Shown: positions 1-11,033, numbered from the stretch's first letter. The stretch is 64,000 bases of DNA from Pseudo-nitzschia pungens (GCA_037355855.1 CM074768.1:1860001-1924000), one strand, 5' to 3'. Notes: generated from the sequence alone by a model not told the origin. Translations and numbers: made by a program.

Positions 1-133
1 AGCGTTGCAGTTCCTGGACAAGAATTGGTTTGGGTTCGCTCTCGTCTTCTTTGGATCTCCCTCGAGACGCATGCGCACGCGCACGCGCGTAGACGCGGTA
101 TGTTCCGACCGCCACCGCCACCGCTGTCCCCAT

Positions 134-164
<31 letters not shown>

Positions 165-1828
165 GGCGGCGGCGATGGCGACACGGCAGCGGCGCCCGCA
201 GCCAAGGTCTCGGGGGTCGCCTCTACCGCCGCCGCCACCTCCGGCATTCGCATTCGGGCGAGCCCGGTGGTTTTCCATCGGGTTCCGGGCCTGCAGCATC
301 CCTCGTATCCAAAGAGTTCGTACACAAAGCCCTCCTTTCGGTGGACGAGCTCCGCGATTTCGTCGTCGCCGTCGCCGCCGCCGTCGCCGCCTCCAAAAAA
401 GGTCAAACAGGCGCCGTGGTGCGTCGAACGCGGATCGCGGAGCGGGCAGTTCTTGGAAATCCGATGCGCTTTGCCAAACTTCTCCGCGTCCCCATCCCCA
501 TCCCCGTCGTTGCGGTTGTCATCGCTCTCGAGCGCGTCGTGCGTCCGATTCAGGGCGCCGCAGGGATCGATATCGATCTCATTTGTTTTTTTTGGGTGAG
601 AGTGTTCCTTCATCCACTTGTACCGCTCCAAACCCAAACGGCGTCGATGTTCGTCGCCGCTTTCGTCGCGAACGCGATCGGAAGAAGCTTCCTCGTCCAG
701 CCGCAACAGCTCCGAGAGCCTGGGAGCCTCCCAGTCGACGCCCCCCCCCCTCTCCTCGAATCGGCGAAGGCAGTCGAGCAGGGTGGAACGAAAGTCCTCC
801 ACCACCACCCAGCAATCCACGCTCGCCGACATGCTCTCCCCGACGTTCGCGGTCCGGTCGCTGCCGGTTTGGTTCATCCGGTTCTTCTCGCCGGCCGTCG
901 CTCCGAGTCCGTAGCCTCCGAGGAGTCCGTAGCTGTCCCGAACCCGGCGGCCGACCACCCCCCGCACCATTGGGTGCCTCATCCACTCTCGGAACCGGGA
1001 AACGTCCTCGGTGGTGTTGAAGTACGGCGGGGAGACACCGTAGAGGTTCGGATCGGTGACGACGGCATCGCGAAAGGACCCCGCGTCGAGGCTTCCAAAG
1101 GCCCAGAGCGAGAGGTACTGCCCGCAGGGCTCGCGGATGGAGCCAATGACAAAGACATCCAGATCCGCAATGGCCCCGGCACCGGGTTCCTTCTCGAAAT
1201 GGCTCGTGGTGTTGCCCTTGCGAACCGCCAAAAACGGGAACGGAGTGTGGGCGAATTCCGACACGTGAATCAGGGTCGAGTCGATGCTTCTGCGATAGGT
1301 TTGAAGTTGGTTTTCGTTTTCGTTTTGGTTTTCGTTAGTATTACTTGTGTTTGTTTGGGTATTACCGTTGCCGTTAGTAGTAGTGTTGTTTGTGTTTGTT
1401 TCCGTTTGTGTTTTATACTCAAAGTCCCTGCGGAGGACCGATAGAGCATCCTTGCAGCAACCCTTGTCGGAGAATCTCGCTCTTTGGGCACTGCAGTTGC
1501 ACTTGAATTCGTTGGGTCTCATCTCTCTCAGCACGCTCAGGACGGATCCGCCACCGGCCTTGGGGTTGTGATTGAAGATCAGGAGCACCGGCGGTTTTGG
1601 GTCCGGGTCCGGGTTTGGGTTTCGTTGTGCATCAGAATCGGAATCAAAATCGGAATCCGGAGACTGCTTCTGTTCCTCCTTCTGATTCTGCTGCCGCAAC
1701 TCGCTGAGATGGTGGTGAACGTGAGCGTGATTGTCACCGTGGAGGTGACGATTGCGATTGCGATTGCGATTGCGATTGCGATTGCGATTGGGATTTCGAT
1801 TAGGACTACTATCGTTGTGTTCGTTCAT
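1..1828 (-). CDS. Sulfotransferase-like protein, C-terminus beyond window
   Basis: The minus-strand frame is open from ATG 1828 to the left edge (609 residues, no stop), so the C-terminus is missing. ATG 1828 is the first Met after an in-frame TAA. The N-terminus is an Asn-Arg repeat from (ATTGCG)n. Near residues 80-95 is NHNPKAGGGS, which fits the 5'-phosphosulfate loop of PAPS-dependent sulfotransferases. Near residue 225 is VIGSIREPCGQYLSLW, which fits the 3'-phosphate motif (RxP, then Ser). The middle is acidic and low-complexity. Near residues 553-575 ten leucines encoded by (CTG)10 run into MGTAVAVAVGTY and then a basic stretch, which could be a C-terminal membrane anchor. No N-terminal anchor is visible; an upstream exon is possible. 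Family assignment rests on the two motifs. The acceptor is unknown. Confidence 0.72.
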
Positions 1829-3131
1829 GGTAGATGATTCATGGGTTCGTGGTGAAGGAATGGATTATGGATGGATTGTTGAATCGAGTTACAGCTTCTC
1901 GTGTTGCCTGCTACCCGGACACGCACGGTAAGGTTACGGCACCGTAAGGTATGGATAACTCGGACTCGTCGTGATTGAGGTTACTTGCACAAGTGCTCTT
2001 CGAGTATTGGTTTTGGCGACCAACAGGGCTAACTACTAAGGGTGGCCAAAGCTATGGATGCAAGTCACCGTTTGCAACAGGGGTTGTTGCAAACAATCGG
2101 TTTATACGGAACACTAAGGTAACCTTAACCGTACGGTAATCTTATGCTTTTTGCAAAAAAGTTGGAACTAGCTTTGAGGAGGTTTCCGTTGCTGGGGGGT
2201 GGTACGTACCGGTATTTGGTCCGATTGTACAGTTATTACTACTATTATCAATAACGGAACAATCTGTCACTAAATCGTGCTTCATTTTAGGTAACTTACG
2301 GTATTGACCGGTAAGACTTATCGTACATGCTACGCGTAAGGTTACCGGTACGAGTAAGTCTTAATTATTATTTTGAATTTCATTGGAATTTTTTTGAAGC
2401 AAACTCGCCATCCGACCGAACTTTTCAAAAAAATTTGAAGCATGTCTTACTCACTCACTCCTGGTTTTTGAAGCACCGTACTGTACTCTTACGAACGTTT
2501 CACGTACCTGTATGTAAGATTAATTAACTTGTATTTTGAGTATTAGTAAGTCTTACGATAATTCACTCCATGCACAAGTTGAACAAAATACTTCGAAGTA
2601 ATAATATATTAAGATCTGATACAGTAAGGTTAACCTTACTTAATAAAGCCTTTATTCTTTCTTTTAAAAAAAGCATTAAAAAAGAAAAGAAATCTCGGAT
2701 CGACCTCCCTTGCGAACTTGTAAGTGCTGGTATATTTTTGTTCATACAGGAATGTAGACGTCTTCCTCGGTATTATCATTACACCTTAATTACTTATTTG
2801 CTCGGACGGATTGATTCTTTCTTCTTTTCATCCTACCGATACTGAACCCTTTAAACCTTACCGTCCGATGGAGAGCACGTTATGTAGCCATTGATAAAAA
2901 TAATAATGATACTGACAAAATGTCATTTTTCTGAACCGAAAGTCAGACAGATCCTGTTGCCAAGGCGAGAATCACAAATCGACAAGGCCGCTGAACTACA
3001 GTACCACAGTATTTTTTTCGTTCGCGAACTTCGTACTACACGTACTCCGCATCATTATTATCATTATTTTCATAACTGCGTACAGTAATTTTCATTCATT
3101 GGTGGTAAATAGCAACCTCACTGGTGCAATC
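1829..3131. other. Intergenic, no gene recognised
   Basis: AT-rich DNA between the divergent sulfotransferase and protease-like genes. It holds repeated variants of GGTAAGGTTAC (exact GTAAGGTTAC at 1928 and 2336) mixed with CGGTA/TACCG strings. Open frames here are short and lack protein-like composition. Confidence 0.7.
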
Positions 3132-4142
3132 ATGAATCTTTCTTCTTCCGTCCTCTGTGTCCTCGTTTCTGCGGGGACCATCTTCGGGGCGGCATCCGCC
3201 ACGCCCCAACGCGCTATCGTGGGAGGCGTTACGGCCGAGCCTGGCGCCTTCCCCTATTTTGCCAGCTTTGACAGCGGTTGTGCCGGTGCGCTCATAGCCC
3301 CCGATATTGTTCTCACCTTGGCCTTCTGCTATTATATGGATCCCGACGCTGTCTTTGGGGACAACGTCTTCATTGGTGCCTACGAATGGAATAGCACAGC
3401 CCAGGGTGCCGCGAAACGCAAGTGCGCGGCCTGGATCAATCATCCCGACTATAACGTATCCGACATCTTTTCCTCCAGCGATGTGGCGCTTTGCAAGCTC
3501 GACGAACCGGTCACCATCGATGATTCCTTGGTCTCCGTGGAAGTCAACGCGGACAACTCGTTCCCTCTCGTCGGGACCAATGTCATCGCCATGGGACTGG
3601 GTTCTGAGTTACCGCACAACCCGTTTGGTGCATTCGATCTATATTTTTCCGACATTCTCCAAAACGTCACCCTTCCTATCATCGACAATGCCCAGTGCCT
3701 CACCCTGCTGCAGGAGCAATTCGACACTTTCGAGCAAGCAACGGGGATGGAAGTTCCGGTAGCCATTAGCGAACAGCAGATCTGTAGCATGTTCGCGGCG
3801 GGCGGGAAGGATACCTGCTACTTCGACGACGGTGCTCCCCTCGTGGTTCGAAACTACGTGGGCGGTGGTAAATTCAAGGACACCATCGTGGGTCTGAGGA
3901 GCTTCGGATACGGATGCGCCTTGCCCGACACCCCCACCGTGAACACCAGAGTCAGCAGCCTGTTCGACTGGATCACGACCACGGCTTGCGATACCATGGG
4001 GAGCGTGGGTTCCGTGTGCAATCCCAACACCGATGCTCCCACCGATGCTCCCACGGCCGCCCCGACAAAGTCTTCTAAAAAGACCAAGTCTCCAAAAAAA
4101 ACCAAGAAGCCCAAAAAGACCAAGTCTCCTAAGCGTCTCTAA
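3132..4142 (+). CDS. Secreted trypsin-fold protein, catalytic His and Ser replaced
   Basis: 336 residues from ATG 3132, chosen because it opens directly into a signal peptide (MNLSSSVLCVLVSAGTIFGA); an in-frame ATG at 3099 adds 11 polar residues. After the signal comes RAIVGG, the usual activation cleavage site of chymotrypsin-family (S1) enzymes, then the S1 fold. The block that should read LTAAHC reads LTLAFC, so the catalytic His is Phe65. The Asp is kept in SSSDVALCKL (Asp117). The GDSGGP block reads FDDGAP, so the catalytic Ser is Asp233. Two of three catalytic residues are therefore lost, which predicts no protease activity although the Cys pattern is kept. The C-terminus is a PTDAPT stretch followed by a KTKSPKK-type lysine tail (about residues 300-336). 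A ligand-binding or wall-associated role is inference. Confidence 0.85.
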   Translation: MNLSSSVLCVLVSAGTIFGAASATPQRAIVGGVTAEPGAFPYFASFDSGCAGALIAPDIVLTLAFCYYMDPDAVFGDNVFIGAYEWNSTAQGAAKRKCAAWINHPDYNVSDIFSSSDVALCKLDEPVTIDDSLVSVEVNADNSFPLVGTNVIAMGLGSELPHNPFGAFDLYFSDILQNVTLPIIDNAQCLTLLQEQFDTFEQATGMEVPVAISEQQICSMFAAGGKDTCYFDDGAPLVVRNYVGGGKFKDTIVGLRSFGYGCALPDTPTVNTRVSSLFDWITTTACDTMGSVGSVCNPNTDAPTDAPTAAPTKSSKKTKSPKKTKKPKKTKSPKRL

Positions 4143-4691
4143 GCAGCAACAAGGCTACGCTAGGCTAGGCTAACCGAATCGAATCGAATCGAATCGATAT
4201 CAACACGATCGCAATTCTCCGGTTGTTTTTGGGGTTCAGTTTTCTTGACCGATCTTGTGCAGCTAGTAACCTTACTAGTATAGACTGTGATTGTCTGTGA
4301 CTCATTTCCAGGTAATTTAGGCTTACACGCACTCTCAAGTTAGTGGAGTTGTAAGTGCTTATCCTCAACTCTTCTTGAATTTACAACGAAACTTTAACTT
4401 CTGTAAAGAAGTGGAAGAGAGTGAGAAACCGGGGTTTGGTAAAAATAAAAATTTACTGTTTTTAATGCGTAGAGCTGTTAGGATTTCAACGCTTAAAAAG
4501 ATTCTCATTCTTTGTAATGAAAATGGATATTTTTACTGTTTTGGATGAGAAATGGCTTAATTTATTTCACAGAATCAAATCTAATCGAATAGAGGCAATG
4601 GCCCTACAACTCCCCCGAGTTCCAATACATGCATCGCATCGCATCGCATCTTGTAGCATCGCATCTTGTAGTATCGCAGTCTCCCCGCAGA
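4143..4691. other. Intergenic, simple repeats only
   Basis: Contains (GAATC)n near 4177-4198 and a (CATCG)n/CTTGTAG repeat at 4628-4680 just before the next gene. No coding signal of its own. Confidence 0.65.
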
Positions 4692-6341
4692 ATGATCGGA
4701 GTTCACGCTTTGGATCGCCGCCGTCGCGGGGCAAAACACCCGCAACAGCAAGACCAACAGGAATCTTCCCACCGTGACGGCGCCCCCCGTGCTCGTCGAT
4801 TCGGGGTGGGCTGGTACTACTACGTTGTTGGGATTGCCATCGTGGTGTTCCTCGAGGCATGCAATTGGATGCGGGCCGCGACGCTGCTGCCCGTTGGCTC
4901 GGAGAAACAGCTCAAACGCAAAGTTGGTATCGATAGTAACGAAAACGAGATCGAAAACGAAGACAAACGTCCCGCCACAAAACAATCGGTGGATCGCAGC
5001 GACACCAAATCCATCTCGGATTCCGAATCAACCACAACGACCACAACGATCGAATCGCCGGCACGGCTCTCGATCGGCAAAACCACAACGACTACTACTA
5101 CTACTACCGCTCCTGCTCCTCCTATTACTGCTGCTGCTGCTGCTTCTACGATGACTGCTCCCGCGGGTCCGCAGCGCACCATTTGCCGGCCCACCTATTT
5201 CTGGGCCGGCGGAAAAGCAGGAACGACCTCCCTCTACTATCTGTTGATGTTTGGACTGCACAAGGACAGCGACCCCGACGCACGGGTCACACCCTTTGCC
5301 CACCACCACGGCCATGGCAAGGAACCGTGTGCTTCCAAACCCTGGGAACACTGGGTCGCATCGACGCGCAACACGGACCTGTGCGCTGCTGCAAGTGCGA
5401 GTGCGAGTACGAGTACCGGACAGAAGCAAAGCCCCCCGTTCGGCGTCCAACGCACGCACATCCTCAATGGATGTCCCCGCAACACGGAGAAACAGCACTT
5501 CGGGAAGATCAAGAAATTGCACGAGGCCAACGCGGTCGACATGAAAGCGGCTACCGATAGCAACCCCATAACGGGTGCCGTCTACGCCAATTCCAATGCC
5601 AATGCCAATGCCGATGCCAACGACCACGTGGATCCGAAATTTCTCATGTTGGTCCGGGATCCGGTCGATCGTTTCGTCTCGCACATCAACGGCAAAAAGC
5701 GACGGGGTGGACGGCCCTCGCTCGACCTGGAGGCGTATGCGCAAAGAATCGTCAGGGAAAAGTCCGATTATTTCCGCAGCAACCCGGTGGAAGTCTCCCT
5801 GTCCCTCCAGGGCAGGGCGCTGCGGAACCTGCTGGCCTCCACCCGAGACCCCCGATCCGTGCTGGTGATTCCGATGGAATCGCTGACGGCGAGCCCGCAG
5901 GGCGTCATCGATGCGGTCATGGACCACGTGGGTGGGGAACGGTGGACACTGGATTCGGGAGTTTCGGGCGGCGCGAAACAAGCCAAACGCATCGTCCACG
6001 CCAACAACGGCAGGGCGACCAAGGCGTACGACACGCTCTCCGCGAACGCCACCGGGGCACTGAGGTCCGTCTTTCGCGAGGACGTCTTGTTGCTGGAGCG
6101 CTTGGTGGGGAAGCGCTTTCCGTGGTCTTCCTGGGCCCACGACGGGGACGGGTACAAGCCTGCCGACGACGTTTCCGGGGAGGACTGGATCGCAGCCACT
6201 CCCAAGGGGGCAGCCACTCTCGAGGGATGGCTCGAGTCCGAAAATGAAATCGGCGACCCACCGATAATAACGGTCGAATTAAAGGTTCCCATGCGCAGAT
6301 ACCGACGCAGCTCGGGGCGTGCCAAGGGTTCCGGGGCATGA
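4692..6341 (+). CDS. Golgi-type membrane sulfotransferase
   Basis: 549 residues from ATG 4692. An in-frame ATG at 4629 would add 21 residues encoded by the CATCG repeat and is less likely. The layout is a type II Golgi enzyme: a short basic cytosolic N-terminus, one membrane segment near residues 40-58 (GWYYYVVGIAIVVFLEACNW), a Thr-rich, low-complexity stem (about 100-160, from ACA/ACT repeats), then the catalytic domain. PAPS-binding motifs are visible: YFWAGGKAGTTSLYYLL near 169-185 (5'-phosphosulfate loop) and FLMLVRDPVDRFVSHI near 317-332 (3'-phosphate site, RDPxxRxxS). It probably sulfates a glycan or protein in the secretory pathway; the substrate cannot be read from sequence. No intron is needed. 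Confidence 0.85.
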   Translation: MIGVHALDRRRRGAKHPQQQDQQESSHRDGAPRARRFGVGWYYYVVGIAIVVFLEACNWMRAATLLPVGSEKQLKRKVGIDSNENEIENEDKRPATKQSVDRSDTKSISDSESTTTTTTIESPARLSIGKTTTTTTTTTAPAPPITAAAAASTMTAPAGPQRTICRPTYFWAGGKAGTTSLYYLLMFGLHKDSDPDARVTPFAHHHGHGKEPCASKPWEHWVASTRNTDLCAAASASASTSTGQKQSPPFGVQRTHILNGCPRNTEKQHFGKIKKLHEANAVDMKAATDSNPITGAVYANSNANANADANDHVDPKFLMLVRDPVDRFVSHINGKKRRGGRPSLDLEAYAQRIVREKSDYFRSNPVEVSLSLQGRALRNLLASTRDPRSVLVIPMESLTASPQGVIDAVMDHVGGERWTLDSGVSGGAKQAKRIVHANNGRATKAYDTLSANATGALRSVFREDVLLLERLVGKRFPWSSWAHDGDGYKPADDVSGEDWIAATPKGAATLEGWLESENEIGDPPIITVELKVPMRRYRRSSGRAKGSGA

Positions 6342-8129
6342 GAAAGGAAAGGAAACATGCGGAAAAGAACTCGGAATTAGGCTCTCGCGAAAGAAACCGT
6401 CCCAAACGGTCCTCTGCTGTCCGGGGGGTGTAGGGGAGAAACAACAGAAACAGCAGCAATAATAGCAGGACACGGACGAGTGCTTGCAGACAGTGAGTCT
6501 ACAGGGAGATACTGTTCAAGCGCTATTGCACCACACACTCAGATACTACATGACACTCCCCTCTAGTAGAGGTACAATAGTAGTATCGGTGGATAGAGAG
6601 GGCACAATACTCGTACCATAGGGTGCTTATTCATTTTGCGAATACTGTCTATCAGGTAAGTAAGGTTACTCTAGGTAGTACCAGTACTGGTACGCACCAG
6701 TAGCGTCTCGACTTCGCAAAATATTTTTAAGTCGTACACGTAAGGTTACACAAATTCAGTACATGAGTGAGAGAATGTAACCGAATGAGCTTTCCGCGCG
6801 CCAATTGGGCCCCTGTAGGATTTCAACATGTTTTCTGGTAAGGTTAAGGTTACTCATACGGTAAGGTTACTTTTAGTTGCATAGTATTCATACCAACACG
6901 GTACGGACCTTGTGAGCATAGAATTGAGTATTGGTAAGGTTACCATACGGAATACGTACAGTAATCCTTACCGTAAGGCTTATGTACCGGTACCGGTATG
7001 AATCAGTCTGTAATTTTTATGTTCACAAGCCGCGAGTCGCTACAAACTGCCCAATCAAATTCAATTTGGGCCTTAGAGGGGGCAAGTGGAGTTGTAGCTA
7101 ATACGTACTCGTACGTACTAAGGGTACGAGTACGTACGAGTAAGATCTTACTTGATTGATGAGATTCTCCCTCATTCCGCTTCTGGTGTCCGCATCCGCA
7201 TTGGAGTAGTGTCCGCGTCCGTTGCGAATTGCAAATACCGCCCCGATGGTATCCATCGTGGTGTCGTTGCAACCGTCGGTATTGTGATAGTGGTAGAAAG
7301 TGTAGGAGAGGCATCCGATCAGATGGTGCAGTCCGTCTGGATGGGAATGAATGAATGAATGAATCTTGCACGTTGTGATCCGGTATGCAATCCACTCGAG
7401 ATATAAGAGAGTGTGGGGCGAGAACGAATCGTTTTTCAGCCTTGGAATCTGGGAGACCGTTAGCCGGTGAGAATCGATCGATTCATCCATGCAGCTAGAC
7501 AGTACATACGATAAAGTTGCTGCACCAACACAAATCCTTCGGAATCGGGTCGACCGTTTGCCGGTGGGAATCAATCGATCCATACGGTGCAGTAAGTTAC
7601 TACAGTAACCTTACTTCGGAGAATGTGCATCCGATATCCTACATACCGCATTCCCATCCATCGACAAAGCACAACCACGTCACGTGACGTGACGGGACGG
7701 GACGGGACGCGATGGGGTGGGAATGAATCGACCAAAATAGAACGCAACGCAACGCAACCAAACCAAACCAAACCAAACCGATTCCTTGCAATTCTACCAT
7801 ATCCAACGAAATCGGCACAAGAACCCTATCGGAACCGCCATCGAATTCGCAAGGCCGTTTGCCTGTGGGAATCGGGATACACCACCACATCTACGACTAT
7901 AACAACAACAACACACCTCGATGGAGTTTTCTGTGGATCTGGTACACATGGATGGTCCTTGAAAGAGAATCAAGGCAAACAAATGGATTGATCTGCAAAA
8001 ACTTGCATCTCGGGGGCATCATTCCAAGTTCTCACAAAATCAACTTTGATCCAAACTCAAAAGCAAACCAAAACAATCAAAACCAACCAACCAACCAACC
8101 AACTAACTAGTACCAAACTTATTTCCACC
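6342..8129. other. Intergenic, dense GTAAGGTTAC motif cluster
   Basis: No gene recognised. Exact GTAAGGTTAC (or its complement) occurs at 6660, 6740, 6861, 6933 and 7605, with many one-base variants and TACCG/CGGTA strings between them. From about 7680 there are GACGG, AACGC and AACCA simple repeats leading to the start of the next gene. Short frames on both strands have no recognisable domain. Confidence 0.65.
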
Positions 8130-8924
8130 ATGATGATGAAAATCTTTGCCACCGCTCTTGCACTCGTCGCTGCCTCCCCTTTTGTCTCTGCCGTCTACCA
8201 CTGCGAGTCGGAGACTACCTTCCAGTTGGCTGATTCCGTCAAGCCCTCCAAGAAAGCCATGAACTTTCTCGGAAAAACCATGATGGAAGCCTTCAACGAG
8301 GCCTACAAGAGTAATCCCGACATCGAGATGATCTCCGACAAGTCCGAAAGCGTGAGTTGCGGTTGGTCTGCACACCAATTGTTTCCTCTTGCCTCGAGGA
8401 GTATCGACGACGCCATTCCTTTTGTATCTCGTCCCATCCCATCCCATCTCATCTCATCTCATCTCATCCCATCCGTTGCATTCCATTTCATTCCAATTCA
8501 TTCCAAAACAATCCCGGACTATTCCATTCGTATTTGCAATCGTCTTCAGCTCGGACCAGGATCCTTCGGCAACATGGTTGCCAACCTCCGCGGAAAGGAC
8601 AGCAACAAGCCCAACCTCGGGGGCTATATGTCTACCAGATATGTCTGGAGTGGCAACTGGGGTTGCAACCTCTGCCAAGTCGATGACGATGCCGCCCTTG
8701 GTTCTTCCCTCTCGGGCGACGACTTTGGTGTCGCTCTCGCCAGCTCCAGCGAGCACAAGGCGTGGGAAAAACTCTTTTGCGAGCGAGCCCACCAGATGGA
8801 GGAGTTTGCCACCATGGAAAAGTGTGCCATTGTTCTCAAAGACTGTGGCGAAACCAACGACTACGACGGCTACGAAGAGACTTTTGTCGACCAGGTGGCC
8901 AAGCTCATCAAGAACCCCAACTAA
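8130..8924 (+). CDS. Small secreted protein, one intron
   Basis: Joined as 8130-8351 and 8550-8924, giving 198 residues. The first exon starts MMMKIFATALALVAASPFVSA, a clear signal peptide. The mature part includes YHCESETTF, a Gly/Trp/Cys block (STRYVWSGNWGCNLCQVDDD) and further Cys in KLFCERAHQMEE, KCAIVLKDC. I do not recognise the family; the architecture (signal peptide, paired cysteines, about 180 mature residues) suggests a small disulfide-bonded extracellular or vacuolar protein. The reading frame also stays open through the intron, so an unspliced 264-residue form is formally possible. The in-frame ATG at 8046 lies in an (AACC)n repeat and is not used here because it would bury the signal peptide. 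Confidence 0.78.
   Translation: MMMKIFATALALVAASPFVSAVYHCESETTFQLADSVKPSKKAMNFLGKTMMEAFNEAYKSNPDIEMISDKSESVSCGWSAHQLFPLASRSIDDAIPFVSRPIPSHLISSHLIPSVAFHFIPIHSKTIPDYSIRICNRLQLGPGSFGNMVANLRGKDSNKPNLGGYMSTRYVWSGNWGCNLCQVDDDAALGSSLSGDDFGVALASSSEHKAWEKLFCERAHQMEEFATMEKCAIVLKDCGETNDYDGYEETFVDQVAKLIKNPN
8352..8549 (+). other. Spliceosomal intron in secreted-protein gene
   Basis: Begins GTGAGT and ends TTCAG in phase 0. It is 198 bp, a multiple of three, and has no in-frame stop. The translated interior is Ser/Ile/Pro from a CATCTCATCC repeat, unlike the flanking protein, which argues that it is removed. Confidence 0.75.
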
Positions 8925-9816
8925 GCGATCGAAATTCGAAGCTCGAAACTCGAATTCGAGTCGATAGGGCAACGAGAGAGACGACGGATCCAACAAAAAA
9001 TTTGAGAACAGAAATGAAACAACACCCCAAAAAAAAACAAAAAAATAGAACATGGAACAAACATACCGAATGAAGCAAGAAGAAGAACATCGTCGATACA
9101 AACCATATCAAATCAAATCAACGCTTTGGCATTTAAAACAACCAAGCGCCATCCGTCCAGTTTCCGCCCCACCAACAAACGATAGTTCAAATACATATTA
9201 TTATTATTACATATATATCAATAAAATAAAATAAATGTCGAATTTATTTATTACTTCGAACTTTTCACTTGCACCCCCAAATTTTATTATTCGTAGAAAT
9301 ATTCCAATTTGGATCCCGCCCTGTCAACACCAAGGTCTGCCAGGAACAATCGCTGTTGCAAACTTTACTCACGAATAGGGGTCCGCTGCACACCGATCAT
9401 GCACCGTGCGGGAACTGCAGAGATCCGTGTCACGACCATCTTTCTCAAAATCTCGGTGCCCGAATGGTTTCGATGACGGTCCTTTCGATGCGCCGTCATA
9501 GTTCTTACTGTGTTCTACACCATCATTGTTATCGATTTGTGCGTATCGAGTGAGAAACGAATGCCTTCGTTCATTACACAAGATACCATCGATCCTTGAT
9601 CGAGATAATTCCCATCGAAAAGGGCATATATTAAGCTGTGGACGAGGCTTGTGGTTGCTTCACTATTCATCAGTTCCGTCTATCCGTCGGCGGAACTGGG
9701 GGCTCGGGGCAGACGGTACTATCCGGCGGTATCCAGATCATCCGGTACCGGTATCATCATCTCAATCATACCAATCATCTCAGCCATCATACCATCATAC
9801 AAGACGTTCTCACAGG
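8925..9816. other. Intergenic, no gene recognised
   Basis: Starts with the A-rich 3' flank of the secreted-protein gene, including an AATAAAATAAAATAA stretch near 9220 that could serve for polyadenylation. The rest (9250-9816) has mixed composition with only short frames. Confidence 0.55.
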
Positions 9817-10099
9817 ATGCTAAGCAGGATGCTGGTGGGCCCTTCTAGTAGAATTTGTACCAGATCTACATAGTACCCCAGTTCTTAGCAGATCGATATT
9901 GGGAGATATACTACTACTAGTAGTAGTATATGGGGTGCTTGTTCCTCTTACTGACAAACGGAACTGTACTCCTGTGCTAAGGGGGATAGTACTGCTGAAC
10001 AGGATGCTAAGCAGCAGGATGCTGGGCCCTATTTGTAGAACTTCTTGTACCACATTTATATACCCCAGTTCTTAGCAGATCAATATTGGGAGATCTATA
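9817..10099. repeat. Dispersed GGGCCC...TTTGTACCAG repeat, tandem copies
   Basis: Two copies of a unit reading roughly GGATGCTAAGCAGGATGCTGG, GGGCCCTTCTAGTAGAATTTG, TACCAGATCTACATACCCC, AGTTCTTAGCAGATC. Relatives recur at 15,520-15,790, 18,180-18,310, 37,049-37,870 and 52,100-52,400. The gypsy element at 10,100 is inserted in it; 37,790-37,810 shows the uninterrupted form. Confidence 0.7.
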
Positions 10100-10293
10100 T
10101 GCCGTGCACCAAAATACAGTCACGAGTACACACGGGACTGGATTAAGGATAAGGATAAAAAAACAATCGGCGAGTCGATAGAATCGCTGATTCGGAAGGC
10201 TCTTAGAACTGTAGCAAATAGACTAACCACCAATAGAGCTCACAATTTGCATATCACTACTATTCTAATCACTAGTAGACCCGGGGTATGGCA
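10100..10293 (+). repeat. 5' LTR of gypsy element 1
   Basis: 194 bp, TG...CA ends. Compared with the 3' LTR it has one extra A in an A-run and an extra ACC. Confidence 0.93.
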
Positions 10294-11033
10294 TGATTTT
10301 AAAATCAAGCTGAGCGCTGAAGACCATGAGCAGAAACAACCGATCGATCGACCGAAGAGGGATCGACACCGGAAACTGACAAAAATGGAGGCGCAGAGAA
10401 GCAAAGAACAGGGAGAAGGACATCCGGTGTCTGCAGCACTAAGGAATACCAACCCCGGCAACAGTTGGCTCCATTACAGGGAGCAACTGAAGCAACAGAG
10501 ACACCTAAGGGCCTAAACAGGACCATGGTCGACAAAAGAAATGATCGAATAAAATGAGTGTCGAAAAAGTGACACATAATCCAGTGAGTGGACTAATTGG
10601 ACCAACACTGAGTGGATGGACAGACCGAACAGGGGATGCCAACCACAACCGAAATATACGGATATCCGGAAAGGTATATAATGAATACCCAAACACCACC
10701 AATCCCACAGGAAACGGGAAGTGGGACCGGCCCGGTGATTGCCTAATAGGGAAGTAACGCCGGAGAACCACGGGAATCGAATCCCACGAAATAAAAACAG
10801 AAGCAACTCCGGAGAACCACAGGATTCCCGGGAACCAAAGAGGGAAACAACTCCCACCACTGGACAAACCAGGGGGGGAATCAGTTATAACACGAGTTAT
10901 CGCGAGAGCAGTGGAAATCCAGCAAGAAAAACTGGAGGAGCTGAGCAATCACTTTTGCTCAGTTTCAACACAAACAGCAAAGATAACAGAAATAGTGTAA
11001 CTAGATTAAATAGAACAACCGATTAACCCAACC

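Noticed and set aside
5..1444. Long plus-strand frame of 479 residues
   Set aside because: It is the antisense of the sulfotransferase frame, which carries the PAPS-binding motifs. The plus-strand product is Arg/Pro/Ala low complexity.
8046..8129. Upstream in-frame start for the small secreted protein
   Set aside because: It would translate an (AACC)n repeat and bury the signal peptide.
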